Assembly: GCA_034180045.1 (NCBI GenBank)
Contig: JAXFOY010000025.1
Coordinates: forward strand, 124,001-188,000
DNA length: 64,000 bases
Origin: Eubacterium_B sp034180045
GTDB taxonomy: Bacteria > Bacillota > Clostridia > Peptostreptococcales > Anaerovoracaceae
Direction: 5' to 3'
Below are positions 1 to 8,382 of the stretch, piece by piece (within the stretch, counting starts at the first letter, position 1; every line of letters begins with the position of its first letter). The position numbers were made by a program, and so were the translations under genes. The notes beneath the pieces were generated by a model. That model was not told the origin of the DNA and searched no databases. It was given only the letters and a program-made list of their open reading frames with translations.

Positions 1-1
1 T

Positions 2-73
2 TTGCTTCCGCAGGAAGTTATACATAAGACTATGTCAAAGTACAAGGAAGCCTTTGATAAACTTACTGAATAG
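2..73 (+). CDS. C-terminal tail of an upstream gene, probably SAICAR synthetase (partial)
   Basis: Only the last 23 codons and a TAG stop lie in the window. The peptide reads LPQEVIHKTMSKYKEAFDKL before its last two residues. The pattern 'LP.EV...T...Y.EA...LT' is what I recall from the C terminus of long-form phosphoribosylaminoimidazole-succinocarboxamide synthases (PurC), the purine-pathway enzyme that joins aspartate to CAIR. With so few residues this is a resemblance, not an identification. The start and body lie outside the window. Confidence 0.45.
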   Translation: MLPQEVIHKTMSKYKEAFDKLTE

Positions 74-134
74 GTTTAGATGAACATTTGATTTCTAGGC
101 TGAACACAGGGTTCAATTAAAATACGAGGAATAT

Positions 135-539
135 ATGGAAAACATAATGGTTTGCGTGACAAAGCAGCGTAATTGTCAGCGCTTGATTGACTATGGCAAA
201 AAACTTATGCGTGATGAGAGTGATTCGATACATATAATTCATGTGACAGGTTCGGACTATAATTTTTTAGGTAATTCAGAGGAGCATAAGGCTCTGGAGT
301 TCCTTTATGAAAAGGCGAGAGAAGCGGGGGCGCAGCTAACTGTATTAAAGTCTGATGATACTATTGCTACGCTGTGCTTACTCACTCAGGAACATAAGAT
401 AACAAAGGTTGTCGTCGGAGCTTCCGGCGAAAATGATAAGGATGACGGAGCATTTTTGAACAGACTTAAAACAAAACTTAACAAGAGTGCGGAACTTATT
501 GTAGTATCGCAGGCATCGATAGGAACAACATCTGCTTAA
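135..539 (+). CDS. Universal stress protein-like (UspA-fold) protein
   Basis: The 134-residue protein is a single alpha/beta domain. It starts with 'NIMVCVTKQRNCQRLIDYG', a strand-helix pair typical of UspA folds and closest to the Usp domain found inside KdpD sensor kinases. It ends with 'KVVVGASGENDKDDGAFLNRL', a degenerate form of the nucleotide-binding loop that precedes the last strand. The start ATG follows ACGAGGAATAT, a usable ribosome binding site. It sits 17 bp ahead of a flavoprotein gene and is probably co-transcribed with it. No catalytic role can be assigned; ATP binding is possible but not shown. The family assignment is fairly safe, the function unknown. Confidence 0.65.
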   Translation: MENIMVCVTKQRNCQRLIDYGKKLMRDESDSIHIIHVTGSDYNFLGNSEEHKALEFLYEKAREAGAQLTVLKSDDTIATLCLLTQEHKITKVVVGASGENDKDDGAFLNRLKTKLNKSAELIVVSQASIGTTSA

Positions 540-556
540 TTTGTGAGGAGAGAGGC

Positions 557-1741
557 TTGAAGTTTAACAGCAATCCAAAGATGGTAAATTTATTATATGA
601 TGTATGTATCATAGGCGCCGGCGCCTCAGGCTTAATGACGGCAAATGTGATACTAAGATATAAACCCGATTGTAAAATCCTGATTATTGAATCAAAGGAT
701 AAGCCGGGCAGGAAAATAGCGGCCTCCGGAAACGGCAAATGCAATTTATCTAATATCAGAAGCGATGGCTGGAGTGAGACTTCAGCCTTTTTTGAATATC
801 TCGGAGTTCTGACTAAGCCGGATAGAGAGGGAAGAATTTATCCGTATTCGGAATATGCGCCGGATATTGTGGAGGCACTGATTGCAAAGCTGGGAAAGGT
901 GGATTTTTTACTCTCCGGTCGTGCCACGGGTGTAGATAATATAGATGGAATCTTTCATATTTCAGCCGAGCATGCTATTAGAGGGGAGAAGCCAAGAGCT
1001 ATGAAACTAAGGAGCAGGCGCCTGGTCTTGGCTTGTGGCGGAACCGCATCGCCGCAGCTTGGAACCTGCGGCGATGGCTTTGCCTTGGCAAAGCAGCTCG
1101 CGCACGAGGTGCGCGAGCCGGTTCCTGCGCTCTGCGGCGTAAGAACCGAGCAAAATATGAAAAAGCTCGGACTTGCAGGAGTAAGGCAAAAGGCACAGGT
1201 AAGTCTTGAGCATAAAGGCAATTTGCTGATGAGCGAAAGCGGAGAACTTCAATTTACAGATTATGGGTTATCAGGTATTTGTATTTTCAATCTAACACGC
1301 GGAATAAGATATGAAGATGCGCTGCATAAGAAATTTGACGGATATAGAATAAAAGTTGATTTTATGCCTGAATATAGCAGTGAGCAAGTCTCACGACATT
1401 TGAAAAGCTGCGATAACTCGCTGCGCACTATTTTGAAACCTCAGCTTGCTCACTATATAGAAACGAAAAGCCGAAAGTTTTCGGCTTTAACAAGCCTGAT
1501 AAAGGGAATTTACTTTGATGTCACAGGGCTTTGCGACTGGGATAAGGCTCAGGTTACTCGCGGTGGGATAAAGACGGGCGAGTTTAATCCTAAAACAATG
1601 GAATCGCGTAAGATAAAAGGCTTGTACTTTGCCGGCGAGATTGTTGATTTTGATGGACCGTGCGGTGGCTTTAATCTGCAAAATGCCTGGACATGCGGCA
1701 TCAAATGCGGAAAAGCTATATCTAGGTATCTTAGCAAGTGA
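557..1741 (+). CDS. NAD(P)/FAD-dependent oxidoreductase, HI0933/BaiN-like flavoprotein
   Basis: The 394-residue protein opens with an FAD-binding Rossmann motif, 'DVCIIGAGASGLMTA', followed by 'GRKIAASGNGKCNLSN', the signature loop of the HI0933 (YhiN/BaiN) family. Near the C terminus 'GLYFAGEIVDFDGPCGGFN' is the second FAD contact of the same family. Length fits the family norm of about 400. The family is cytosolic and flavin-binding. One member reduces bile acid intermediates, but most have no known substrate. I place the start at TTG 557 because GAGGAG lies 6 nt upstream; an in-frame ATG at 581 has no comparable site. It follows the universal-stress-like gene at short spacing. Confidence 0.85.
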   Translation: MKFNSNPKMVNLLYDVCIIGAGASGLMTANVILRYKPDCKILIIESKDKPGRKIAASGNGKCNLSNIRSDGWSETSAFFEYLGVLTKPDREGRIYPYSEYAPDIVEALIAKLGKVDFLLSGRATGVDNIDGIFHISAEHAIRGEKPRAMKLRSRRLVLACGGTASPQLGTCGDGFALAKQLAHEVREPVPALCGVRTEQNMKKLGLAGVRQKAQVSLEHKGNLLMSESGELQFTDYGLSGICIFNLTRGIRYEDALHKKFDGYRIKVDFMPEYSSEQVSRHLKSCDNSLRTILKPQLAHYIETKSRKFSALTSLIKGIYFDVTGLCDWDKAQVTRGGIKTGEFNPKTMESRKIKGLYFAGEIVDFDGPCGGFNLQNAWTCGIKCGKAISRYLSK

Positions 1742-2016
1742 GTTAAGCATATTTTGATGGGCTTGCTCGGCGTGCATCGATTGACACGCTAAAGGATTTT
1801 GCAAAAATTGCATGGTTAGAAAATGTGATAACTGAATATAGCGCATTCCCAACTTAAATTTGACTTTTAAGAGAATGGCTTAGAAAAATTAAATTACTTT
1901 ATAAATTATAATTTGCACATTCATGTTTAATTTCCCCATAAAACACATAAAATTTTCTGGATACACATTCGGCAATAATTAATGGTTATAGAGTCATTTT
2001 ATTTTAATACAAAGAT
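1742..2016. other. Intergenic stretch without a recognisable gene
   Basis: AT-rich sequence between the flavoprotein stop and the lipoprotein remnant. It has short open frames only, none with a ribosome binding site and sensible protein. A TTGACT at 1859-1864 could be a -35 element but I find no convincing -10 at the right distance. Confidence 0.5.
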
Positions 2017-2095
2017 ATGAAAAAATTACTTATCTGCATACTTATTTTTCCTTTTAGCATGCGTAGGCTGTAAAAGTAAAAATGTAAGTAACTAA
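2017..2095 (+). pseudogene. Decayed lipoprotein signal peptide remnant
   Basis: ATG 2017 begins MKKLLICILIF, a typical lysine-plus-hydrophobic signal peptide, but the frame closes at once. One frame over, the sequence continues as FLLACVGCKSKNVSN and a stop at 2095. LLAC is a classic lipobox with the lipidated Cys at 2060-2062. A single frameshift between about 2040 and 2054 joins the two halves into a normal lipoprotein leader. The next 170 bases contain further short fragments interrupted by stops. I read this as the ruin of a small lipoprotein gene. The rest of the protein is too eroded to name. Confidence 0.5.
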
Positions 2096-2270
2096 AAGAC
2101 AAACGAAGAATTGCCGGCGGAATTTGCTAAAATACGATAAACTGTATATTGAGCATGGCATATGAACTTAGTGTTTCCGGACAGATTTCGGGTGAAAAAA
2201 GAAAGCAAGATGTTAATAAGTAACATATTTTTAACCAGTATGCCAAGAATATAAGAGTAATAATGCTATA

Positions 2271-2297
2271 TGCCGCAGAATTGACTTTTCTGCGGCA
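2271..2297. terminator. Hairpin at the 3' junction, likely intrinsic terminator
   Basis: A perfect 10-bp stem, TGCCGCAGAA and TTCTGCGGCA, closes a 7-base loop and is followed on the + strand by CATTTTGCTTT. It lies 29 bases beyond the end of the minus-strand thioesterase gene, so it may stop that gene, the decayed lipoprotein transcript, or both. The T tract is imperfect on either strand. Confidence 0.6.
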
Positions 2298-2325
2298 CAT
2301 TTTGCTTTACCAATATATACCAGGG

Positions 2326-2760
2326 TTATAGCGGCATCCAGCTGCCGCTTCCCGTTGCCAGGAGTTTGCCGTTTGATGCGTCAGCAAGCTCAGCCCTTAG
2401 TCTTATAAGGCTGCGTCCCGCTTTGACGATATACACCTTTAGAGCAAGCGACATACCGAATTCAACGCCGCGAAGGAAAGAAACGGTCATATCTGTAGTC
2501 GTCGCACCTTTAGGACCGGCGGTGAAATTTGCGACCACACCAAAGGCGGTGTCGAACATTCCGGCAATTGCTCCTCCGTGAATGCCGCCTTTTTCGTTAA
2601 TCTGCCACTTTTGAGTGACGAATCCGTATGTAACCGTTTTATCCTCGAAATTACAATCTATAAGTTTGACTTTCATCAGTTCGTCGAAACCGCCGTCGCC
2701 GAGATTTAGATAATGCTGAGACTCTCTTTGTACAAGTTCTATCCATTTCTTTTTTTCCAA
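2326..2760 (-). CDS. PaaI-family hotdog thioesterase
   Basis: This 144-residue protein has the single hotdog-fold pattern of PaaI/YdiI-type acyl-CoA thioesterases. 'GGIHGGAIAGMFDTAFGVVA' contains the HGG motif at the start of the hot-dog helix, with the conserved acidic residue in 'MFDTA'. 'TTTDMTVSFLRGV' is the following beta strand. Such enzymes hydrolyse CoA thioesters in the cytosol as tetramers; the acyl group here is unknown. I use TTG 2760 as start because AAAGGAG lies 6 nt upstream and no ATG fits. It lies 77 nt downstream of gpmI on the same strand and may share its transcript. Confidence 0.75.
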   Translation of the reverse strand: MEKKKWIELVQRESQHYLNLGDGGFDELMKVKLIDCNFEDKTVTYGFVTQKWQINEKGGIHGGAIAGMFDTAFGVVANFTAGPKGATTTDMTVSFLRGVEFGMSLALKVYIVKAGRSLIRLRAELADASNGKLLATGSGSWMPL

Positions 2761-2837
2761 TTTTTTCTCCTTTATCCACGTAGACTTTTATATGATCTAA
2801 ATACAAATCCAACTACAAAATCTATCGATTTTCCGGA

Positions 2838-4430
2838 CTATCTTATAATCAGACTTTTGCCTGTCATCTCCTCAGGAATTTCAATCTCCATTAAATCAAG
2901 CAGGCTGGGTGCAAGATCGCAAAGCTTGCCGCCTTCCTTAAGCTCAAACGGTTTGTTTGCAATATGCACAAGCGGAACGGGATTAAGTGAGTGCGAAGTT
3001 ACGATGTCCCCATTATCATCGAGCATCTCATCAGCGTTGCCGTGATCTGCTGTCATCAAAATTTGTCCGTCCTTTGACAGAACAGCCCGGCTAATTCTGC
3101 CGACACATGAATCCAATGCTTCAATCGCTTTGACTGCGGCGCTCATCACTCCGGTGTGTCCAACCATATCGGCATTTGCAAAATTTAGGATTATGCTGTC
3201 ATATTTTCCGCTTTCAACAGCTTCAATGACCTTGTCGGTAACCTCAAAGGCACTCATTTCCGGCTGCAAATCATAGGTCGCAACCTTAGGAGATTCAACC
3301 AGTATTCTGTCTTCGCCGGGATAAGCTTCTTCAATGCCTCCGTTAAAAAAGAAGGTTACGTGTGCATACTTTTCCGTCTCCGCTATGCGAAGCTGAGTCA
3401 GTCCGAGATTTGAAATATATTCACCGAAGGTGTTTGACAGCGACTGTGGCGGGAATGCTATACCAACGCCGGAAATTGAAGCATCGTATTGTGTCATACA
3501 TATATAAGTCAGATTTTGGGGTAAATATTTTCTTTCGAAGCCGTCAAATTCAGGGTCGATTATAGCTCTGGTTATTTCTCTTGCTCTGTCAGGTCTGAAA
3601 TTATACATTATAACGCTGTCACCGTCACAAATAGAACCGGCCTCTTTTATTCGATTTGGAGCGGCTTTCTTTGATAAATCGTCTTGCGCTGATGGTTGAA
3701 CTTTGATTTTAATACAACATGGGCTTACGAATTCGTCATTTTCTCCTCTTGTATAGGCAGTATCTACAGCATCCTCGGCAGAATTGAATTCTTCACCTTC
3801 GCGGAAAGTGACGGCATTATATGCCTTTTCAACTCTATCAAAGCGATTATCTCTATCCATAGCATAGTATCTGCCCGAAATCGTGGCTATTTCTCCGACT
3901 CCGACTTTATTCATATATATGTTCAGCTCTTCGATATACTTTTTAGCACATCTTGGCGGTACATCTCTGCCGTCAAGGAAACAGTGCACATAAACCTTTT
4001 CGAGCCCTTTAAGCTTTGCCATGGAAAGCAAAGCTTTTAGATGCGAAATGTGGCTGTGTACACCTCCGTCTGAAAGGAGTCCCATAAGGTGAAGACTTCC
4101 GTCGTTTTTCAATGCGTTGTCCATGGCGCGAGAAAACTCTACATTATTGATGAACTGCCCGGTCTGTGCAGCTTCCGTTATGCGGGTGAGCTCTTGAAAA
4201 ACAACTCGCCCGGCGCCGATATTAGTATGACCCACCTCGGAATTCCCCATTTGACCGTTTGGAAGTCCTACCGCAAGCCCGCTTGCGGCAATTTCAGTAT
4301 GGGGGTAAGTTCTGAAAATCGCATCAAAGTTAGGCGTCCTTGCCTTTGCTATAGCATTTACCTCTTCGTTCGGATTTATGCCGAAACCGTCTAAGATCAT
4401 AAGCATAGTAGGCCTATGTTTTATATTCAT
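2838..4430 (-). CDS. gpmI: 2,3-bisphosphoglycerate-independent phosphoglycerate mutase
   Basis: This is the glycolytic enzyme that interconverts 3- and 2-phosphoglycerate, a cytosolic two-manganese enzyme of the alkaline phosphatase superfamily. Near the start 'LMILDGFGINP' supplies a metal ligand, and 'GQMGNSEVGHTNIGAG' carries the phosphorylated serine. 'HCFLDGRDVPP', 'TISGRYYAMDRDNR' and 'MTADHGNAD' are the substrate and second metal segments. About 530 residues is slightly longer than the usual 510. Of two in-frame ATGs I choose 4430, which is 8 nt from AAGGAG; the ATG at 4436 is only 2 nt from it. It is transcribed from the left arm of a symmetric promoter shared with addA. Confidence 0.95.
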   Translation of the reverse strand: MNIKHRPTMLMILDGFGINPNEEVNAIAKARTPNFDAIFRTYPHTEIAASGLAVGLPNGQMGNSEVGHTNIGAGRVVFQELTRITEAAQTGQFINNVEFSRAMDNALKNDGSLHLMGLLSDGGVHSHISHLKALLSMAKLKGLEKVYVHCFLDGRDVPPRCAKKYIEELNIYMNKVGVGEIATISGRYYAMDRDNRFDRVEKAYNAVTFREGEEFNSAEDAVDTAYTRGENDEFVSPCCIKIKVQPSAQDDLSKKAAPNRIKEAGSICDGDSVIMYNFRPDRAREITRAIIDPEFDGFERKYLPQNLTYICMTQYDASISGVGIAFPPQSLSNTFGEYISNLGLTQLRIAETEKYAHVTFFFNGGIEEAYPGEDRILVESPKVATYDLQPEMSAFEVTDKVIEAVESGKYDSIILNFANADMVGHTGVMSAAVKAIEALDSCVGRISRAVLSKDGQILMTADHGNADEMLDDNGDIVTSHSLNPVPLVHIANKPFELKEGGKLCDLAPSLLDLMEIEIPEEMTGKSLIIR

Positions 4431-4462
4431 TGTCATTCTCCTTATTACTGTCCTTATATTTA

Positions 4463-4487
4463 ATTATACCAAGAATTTTGGTATAAT
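4463..4487. promoter_or_regulatory. Symmetric divergent promoter for gpmI (left) and addA (right)
   Basis: ATTATACCAA at 4463-4472 and TTGGTATAAT at 4478-4487 are perfect 10-base inverted arms separated by GAATT. Each arm read outward is an extended -10 element, TGGTATAAT. The right arm predicts a transcript start near 4494 for addA, and the left arm one near 4456 for gpmI. The predicted right-hand start coincides with the ATG at 4494, which argues that addA translation begins at 4530. The same dyad could also bind a regulator; the sequence cannot tell. Confidence 0.7.
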
Positions 4488-4529
4488 CAACATATGCAAA
4501 ATTTGTACAGAAATCTCGGGAGAAAATCT

Positions 4530-7500
4530 ATGAACTGGACGCGTGAACAAAGTGAAGCAATAAATATCAGAGACAAAAATATACTGGTTGCGGCGGCGGC
4601 AGGATCAGGTAAGACCGCTGTTCTCGTGGAGCGCATACGAAAGCTCGTATGCGAGGAAAATGTACCGGTCGGGAGTCTCCTGGTGGTAACTTTTACAAAG
4701 GCGGCAGCCTCCGAGATGAAAGAAAAAATTAGAAAATCCCTGACTAAGGAACTCGAGAGTGCTCAAATAAGCAGTGCCGAGGCGCTAGCCGAAGATAAAG
4801 AAAACACGGAAAAAATCCAATATATCAAAAAGCAGCTGGCTGATTTGCCACAGGCGGATATATGTACTTTTCATGCCTTTGCCCTTACGGTAATACGTAG
4901 ATTTTTCTATTTGATAGATATGGAACCCGGATTTTCAATATGTGACGAAGTTAAGTCGACGCTTTTACAGGAAGATGCCATGGATGAACTCATCGAAGAA
5001 GAATTTGAGGTTTTCAGCGATGACTTTAAGGCGTTTATGGATGCCCAAAGCAGCGATAGGAATCCTAACAAAATAAGAGAACTGATTTTCAAAATGCATA
5101 CACATTTGATGGCCATGCCTTATCCGCAAAAGTGGATGCAAGATGTGATGAAAAAAGTTAATGTTAATAAAGATGAGTTTGGAAAAAGCGATATTTGGCG
5201 AGAGTACTTAGCATATATATCGGAAACATTAGATGATGCATGTCGTGGATTTAATGCAGCCGTCAACACTCTTGAGCTTGCGGGGCTTACACGCATGGCG
5301 CAGCTGGTGGAACAAAACGAATTTGTTCCTGTAGACAATGCAAGAAAGCGACTTCTGACTCTCAAGGAAACAGAGATTAATCCGGGAGAACTGGCAGATG
5401 AACTTTCAGCGTGTATTGAGCCGGGAAAGATACAGCTGAGAGCGACTAAGGAGGAGAAGGAAAGCTACGACACTGTAAAAAATTCGATTAAGGATTTGCG
5501 TGAATCGTCTAAGGAACTTGTAAAGGAGTTAAAGGCTGAGCTTAACGGAAGCATGATTTTGGAGAAACTCGGTGACATCAACGCAACTTTGCCGTATTTA
5601 CAAACACTGTTCAGGCTTACAGACAGTTTCGGGAGAAAATATAGTGAAGCAAAGGCATCAAAAAGAGTTATCGACTTTAATGATATAGAGCACAGGTGCC
5701 TTGAGGTTCTTCAGCACGATGAGGCGAGAAACTATTTTTTCAACAAGTTTTCTCAAATCTTCATAGATGAGTATCAGGACACAAATATCATACAGGAAGA
5801 AATTATATCCAAGATAAAGCGAAGCAATAATGTTTTTATGGTGGGGGATGTTAAGCAAAGCATTTATAGTTTCAGGCTGGCAGAACCGCAGATTTTTGAA
5901 GATAAATATAGAAGTTTCAGCGATGCCGGTGACGGGGATTCCATGGCGATAGACCTCAACAAAAACTATAGGAGCAAATCGCAAATTTTGGATTATATAA
6001 ACGTGATTTTTAAGCCTTTGATGAGGGCTTACGACGACAGAGCGGCTCTTTATCCGGGGCTGGAGTACACAGGAGAATTTAACTATGCCCCTCGGCTTCA
6101 TATCGTGGCTCTTGACCTGGCAAAGCAGGAGGACGAGACGGGAAAAGCGATTCAAAAGCTGAAGAAAACTGAGGCTGAGGCTAAATATATCTCAAAATTA
6201 ATCAATGAAAAACTAGGAACGCCTTTCTTTGACAGTAAACTTGGTCAAGTGAGGCCTCTGAAAAAGTCGGACATAGTAATTCTCATGCGAGGAGTGAAAA
6301 GCCGTGGAAATACTTTCAAAGATATTTTGCGCTCTGATGGCATAGAGTGCTTTGTAAATGAAAGTGAGGGTTATTTCAATACCATAGAAATAGAAATTTT
6401 TATGAGTCTGCTGTCCGTCATAGATAATATGCAGCAGGATATTCCTTTGATAAATGTTCTTCACAGCGAAATTTTTTCTTTTTCGGCTGAAGAACTCGCA
6501 GAGATTAGGGCAAACTGCGGCAAAGGGCCATTTTACGGTGCACTTAAAACCTTTGCAAAAGATGGTGAGGATGAGCGCTTGAAGAGAAAAACGGCGAATG
6601 CTGTTGAAACGCTGGAAAAGTGGAAACTTCATGCCCGCATAATGCCTCTTTCAGAGTTTATCTGGATGCTGATGATAGAAAGCGGATATTATCTTATTAT
6701 AGGCACGCAGCCTGCGGGAGTTCAAAAACAAGCTAATTTAAGAGCATTAGTTGAGTATGCCGACAAATTTGCAGAAGACAATCAATCGTCGCTGTACGGC
6801 TTTGTCAGATATGTTAATTCACTCAAAAAGCGTGATGTTAAGATGTCTGAGGTTAAATTGCTGGGAGAAAGTGATGATGTAGTTAAGATTATGACAATTC
6901 ATAAGAGCAAGGGCTTGGAATTTCCTATGGTTATCGTTTGCGGTATAGGCGGCAAACTGAATTATTCAAGCGCGGAAGAGCTTACAGTGCATAAAGACTT
7001 GGGTGTGGGCATTAGTCTGAAGAGTCTGCAAGGACATTGGAAAAAAAGAACCTTGCTTCAGAAGCTCATTAACAGAAAGATTAAACAAAAGGAAATTGAG
7101 GAAGAGGAGCGAGTTTTGTACGTTGCTCTAACCAGAGCCAGGGACCTTCTCTATCTTGTGGGGACGGTAGATAGCGAAAAGACATACCTATCAAAAAAAG
7201 AATCTGTAGTCAGGAAGAATACATCATATCTTGATATGATAGCTCCTTACACCGAAGCTAAGCTAATTGCTCCCGATTTAACACCCGGGAAATCGCCGGT
7301 CAAAAAGGCTGTTTTGCTCGGAAATGACGAGCGGGGAGCCCTAAATTCAGAAGAGATACCCGCTCAGCGGAAAACCGACATTGAAGCCAGACTCGATTAT
7401 GTGTACCCGTTTGAAAAGGCGACAACGATTAAATCAAAATATTCGGTTTCGGAGATAAACGACAAAAACGAAGAAGCCGGGGCTTATGTGCGCAGGAAAA

Positions 7501-8084
7501 ACAGTACGCGCAGCCCAAAGTTACTGCAAAGCTCTCCTGATACATGTAAAAAATCCGGCATACTATCCGCGGCACAGAAGGGAAGTATCTACCATAAGAT
7601 AATGGAAAACCTGGATTTTGACGAAGCGAAAAAAAACGGATATATATATGTAGAAAAAGTTGCAAACGACTGTGTCGCGAAGAACTTCTTTTCGGAGGAA
7701 GAACTTGAGCAAATAGATTTGAAGAAAATATGCGGTTTTTTTGATACTGAACTCGGCAAACGATGTGCAGATGCGAGCGGAGAGAAAAATCTGTTTAAGG
7801 AGAAGCCGTTTACGCTTAAAATGAGCGATGAAGGCGATACATTTCTTGTACAGGGAATCATAGACTGTTATTTTAGAGAAAAGGGTAAGACGGTTTTAAT
7901 CGACTATAAGAGCAGTTATATATCTGAGGATAATCCGGAAGATGATGAGTCGAAAGTGATAGACAGGTATAAGACCCAACTGTCCATATACAAAATGGCG
8001 CTTCAGGCTGCCGGTGAAGACAGCGTAGATGAAGTTTACATCTATCTGTTGTCAAACGGAAGATATATTGGTGTTGATGTATGA
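4530..8084 (+). CDS. addA: ATP-dependent helicase/nuclease subunit A
   Basis: AddA is the UvrD-type helicase and nuclease half of the AddAB complex that resects double-strand breaks for RecA. The 1184-residue protein starts MNWTREQSEAI, typical of the family. It has a Walker A motif with Lys28 (AAAGSGKTAVLV), 'FIDEYQDTNIIQEEI' as motif II, 'VMTIHKSKGLEFP'-like motif V (reads IMTIHKSKGLEFP) and 'YVALTRARDLLYLV' as motif VI. A C-terminal RecB-type nuclease follows, with Asp1112, Asp1125 and Lys1127 in GIID and DYK. The start at 4530 has CGGGAG upstream; an ATG at 4494 lacks one. addB, normally immediately upstream, is absent here: the neighbour is gpmI on the other strand. Confidence 0.95.
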   Translation: MNWTREQSEAINIRDKNILVAAAAGSGKTAVLVERIRKLVCEENVPVGSLLVVTFTKAAASEMKEKIRKSLTKELESAQISSAEALAEDKENTEKIQYIKKQLADLPQADICTFHAFALTVIRRFFYLIDMEPGFSICDEVKSTLLQEDAMDELIEEEFEVFSDDFKAFMDAQSSDRNPNKIRELIFKMHTHLMAMPYPQKWMQDVMKKVNVNKDEFGKSDIWREYLAYISETLDDACRGFNAAVNTLELAGLTRMAQLVEQNEFVPVDNARKRLLTLKETEINPGELADELSACIEPGKIQLRATKEEKESYDTVKNSIKDLRESSKELVKELKAELNGSMILEKLGDINATLPYLQTLFRLTDSFGRKYSEAKASKRVIDFNDIEHRCLEVLQHDEARNYFFNKFSQIFIDEYQDTNIIQEEIISKIKRSNNVFMVGDVKQSIYSFRLAEPQIFEDKYRSFSDAGDGDSMAIDLNKNYRSKSQILDYINVIFKPLMRAYDDRAALYPGLEYTGEFNYAPRLHIVALDLAKQEDETGKAIQKLKKTEAEAKYISKLINEKLGTPFFDSKLGQVRPLKKSDIVILMRGVKSRGNTFKDILRSDGIECFVNESEGYFNTIEIEIFMSLLSVIDNMQQDIPLINVLHSEIFSFSAEELAEIRANCGKGPFYGALKTFAKDGEDERLKRKTANAVETLEKWKLHARIMPLSEFIWMLMIESGYYLIIGTQPAGVQKQANLRALVEYADKFAEDNQSSLYGFVRYVNSLKKRDVKMSEVKLLGESDDVVKIMTIHKSKGLEFPMVIVCGIGGKLNYSSAEELTVHKDLGVGISLKSLQGHWKKRTLLQKLINRKIKQKEIEEEERVLYVALTRARDLLYLVGTVDSEKTYLSKKESVVRKNTSYLDMIAPYTEAKLIAPDLTPGKSPVKKAVLLGNDERGALNSEEIPAQRKTDIEARLDYVYPFEKATTIKSKYSVSEINDKNEEAGAYVRRKNSTRSPKLLQSSPDTCKKSGILSAAQKGSIYHKIMENLDFDEAKKNGYIYVEKVANDCVAKNFFSEEELEQIDLKKICGFFDTELGKRCADASGEKNLFKEKPFTLKMSDEGDTFLVQGIIDCYFREKGKTVLIDYKSSYISEDNPEDDESKVIDRYKTQLSIYKMALQAAGEDSVDEVYIYLLSNGRYIGVDV

Positions 8085-8094
8085 GAAAAATTAA

Positions 8095-8126
8095 TTCTTA
8101 AGAGAATTCTTAAGGGATTTCTTAAG
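8095..8126. repeat. Three 12-bp direct repeats of TTCTTAAG
   Basis: TTCTTAAG occurs at 8095, 8107 and 8119, exactly 12 bp apart, just after the addA stop. A fourth copy lies at 8242-8249, and a CTTAAG core lies at 8365-8370 over the predicted promoter -10. Each unit is close to the palindrome TTCTTAAGAA. Regular phasing near one helical turn suggests a protein-binding array, perhaps an operator for the wall hydrolase gene. AT-rich chance repetition is possible. Confidence 0.5.
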
Positions 8127-8343
8127 AAAACTAAAGAAATGCGCCAAAATCGTTTATAAATTGCACAAAATGTATATAAAATGCATAAAAAATGCTAAAT
8201 ATGCATAAAGAAATTATAATAATACATGAAGTGCATTAAGTTTCTTAAGAAAAATTAAGAAAAATAAATGCATAAAAATATTGGAAAATACACATTTCTA
8301 TTATGAAATAAAGTGAAGAGTATGTGAAAATCTAAAAAAAGGC
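8127..8343. other. AT-rich intergenic region with repeated ATGCATA
   Basis: No gene is visible. ATGCATA occurs at 8181, 8201 and 8268, and again at 8355 inside the promoter. The first two are 20 bp apart. I find no DnaA-box cluster, tRNA or terminator. It may be an extended regulatory region for the downstream hydrolase. Confidence 0.4.
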
Positions 8344-8371
8344 TTGACGATTATATGCATATAACTTAAGA
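8344..8371 (+). promoter_or_regulatory. Promoter of the c-di-AMP riboswitch transcript
   Basis: TTGACG at 8344-8349 and TAAGAT at 8366-8371 are 16 bases apart. The -35 is near consensus, the -10 matches four of six. The CTTAAG repeat overlaps the -10. The transcript would start around 8378, just before the riboswitch. Confidence 0.55.
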
Positions 8372-8382
8372 TACTTATTGTG

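Noticed and set aside
4494..4529. ATG 4494 as addA start
   Set aside because: It coincides with the predicted transcript start and has no ribosome binding site; ATG 4530 has CGGGAG and begins MNWTREQ.
5658..6632. Minus-strand open frames of 139 and 165 codons inside addA
   Set aside because: No ribosome sites, no family resemblance, and fully covered by the well-supported addA frame.
8085..8343. Replication origin
   Set aside because: The region is AT-rich with repeats, but there is no DnaA-box cluster and no dnaA/dnaN nearby.
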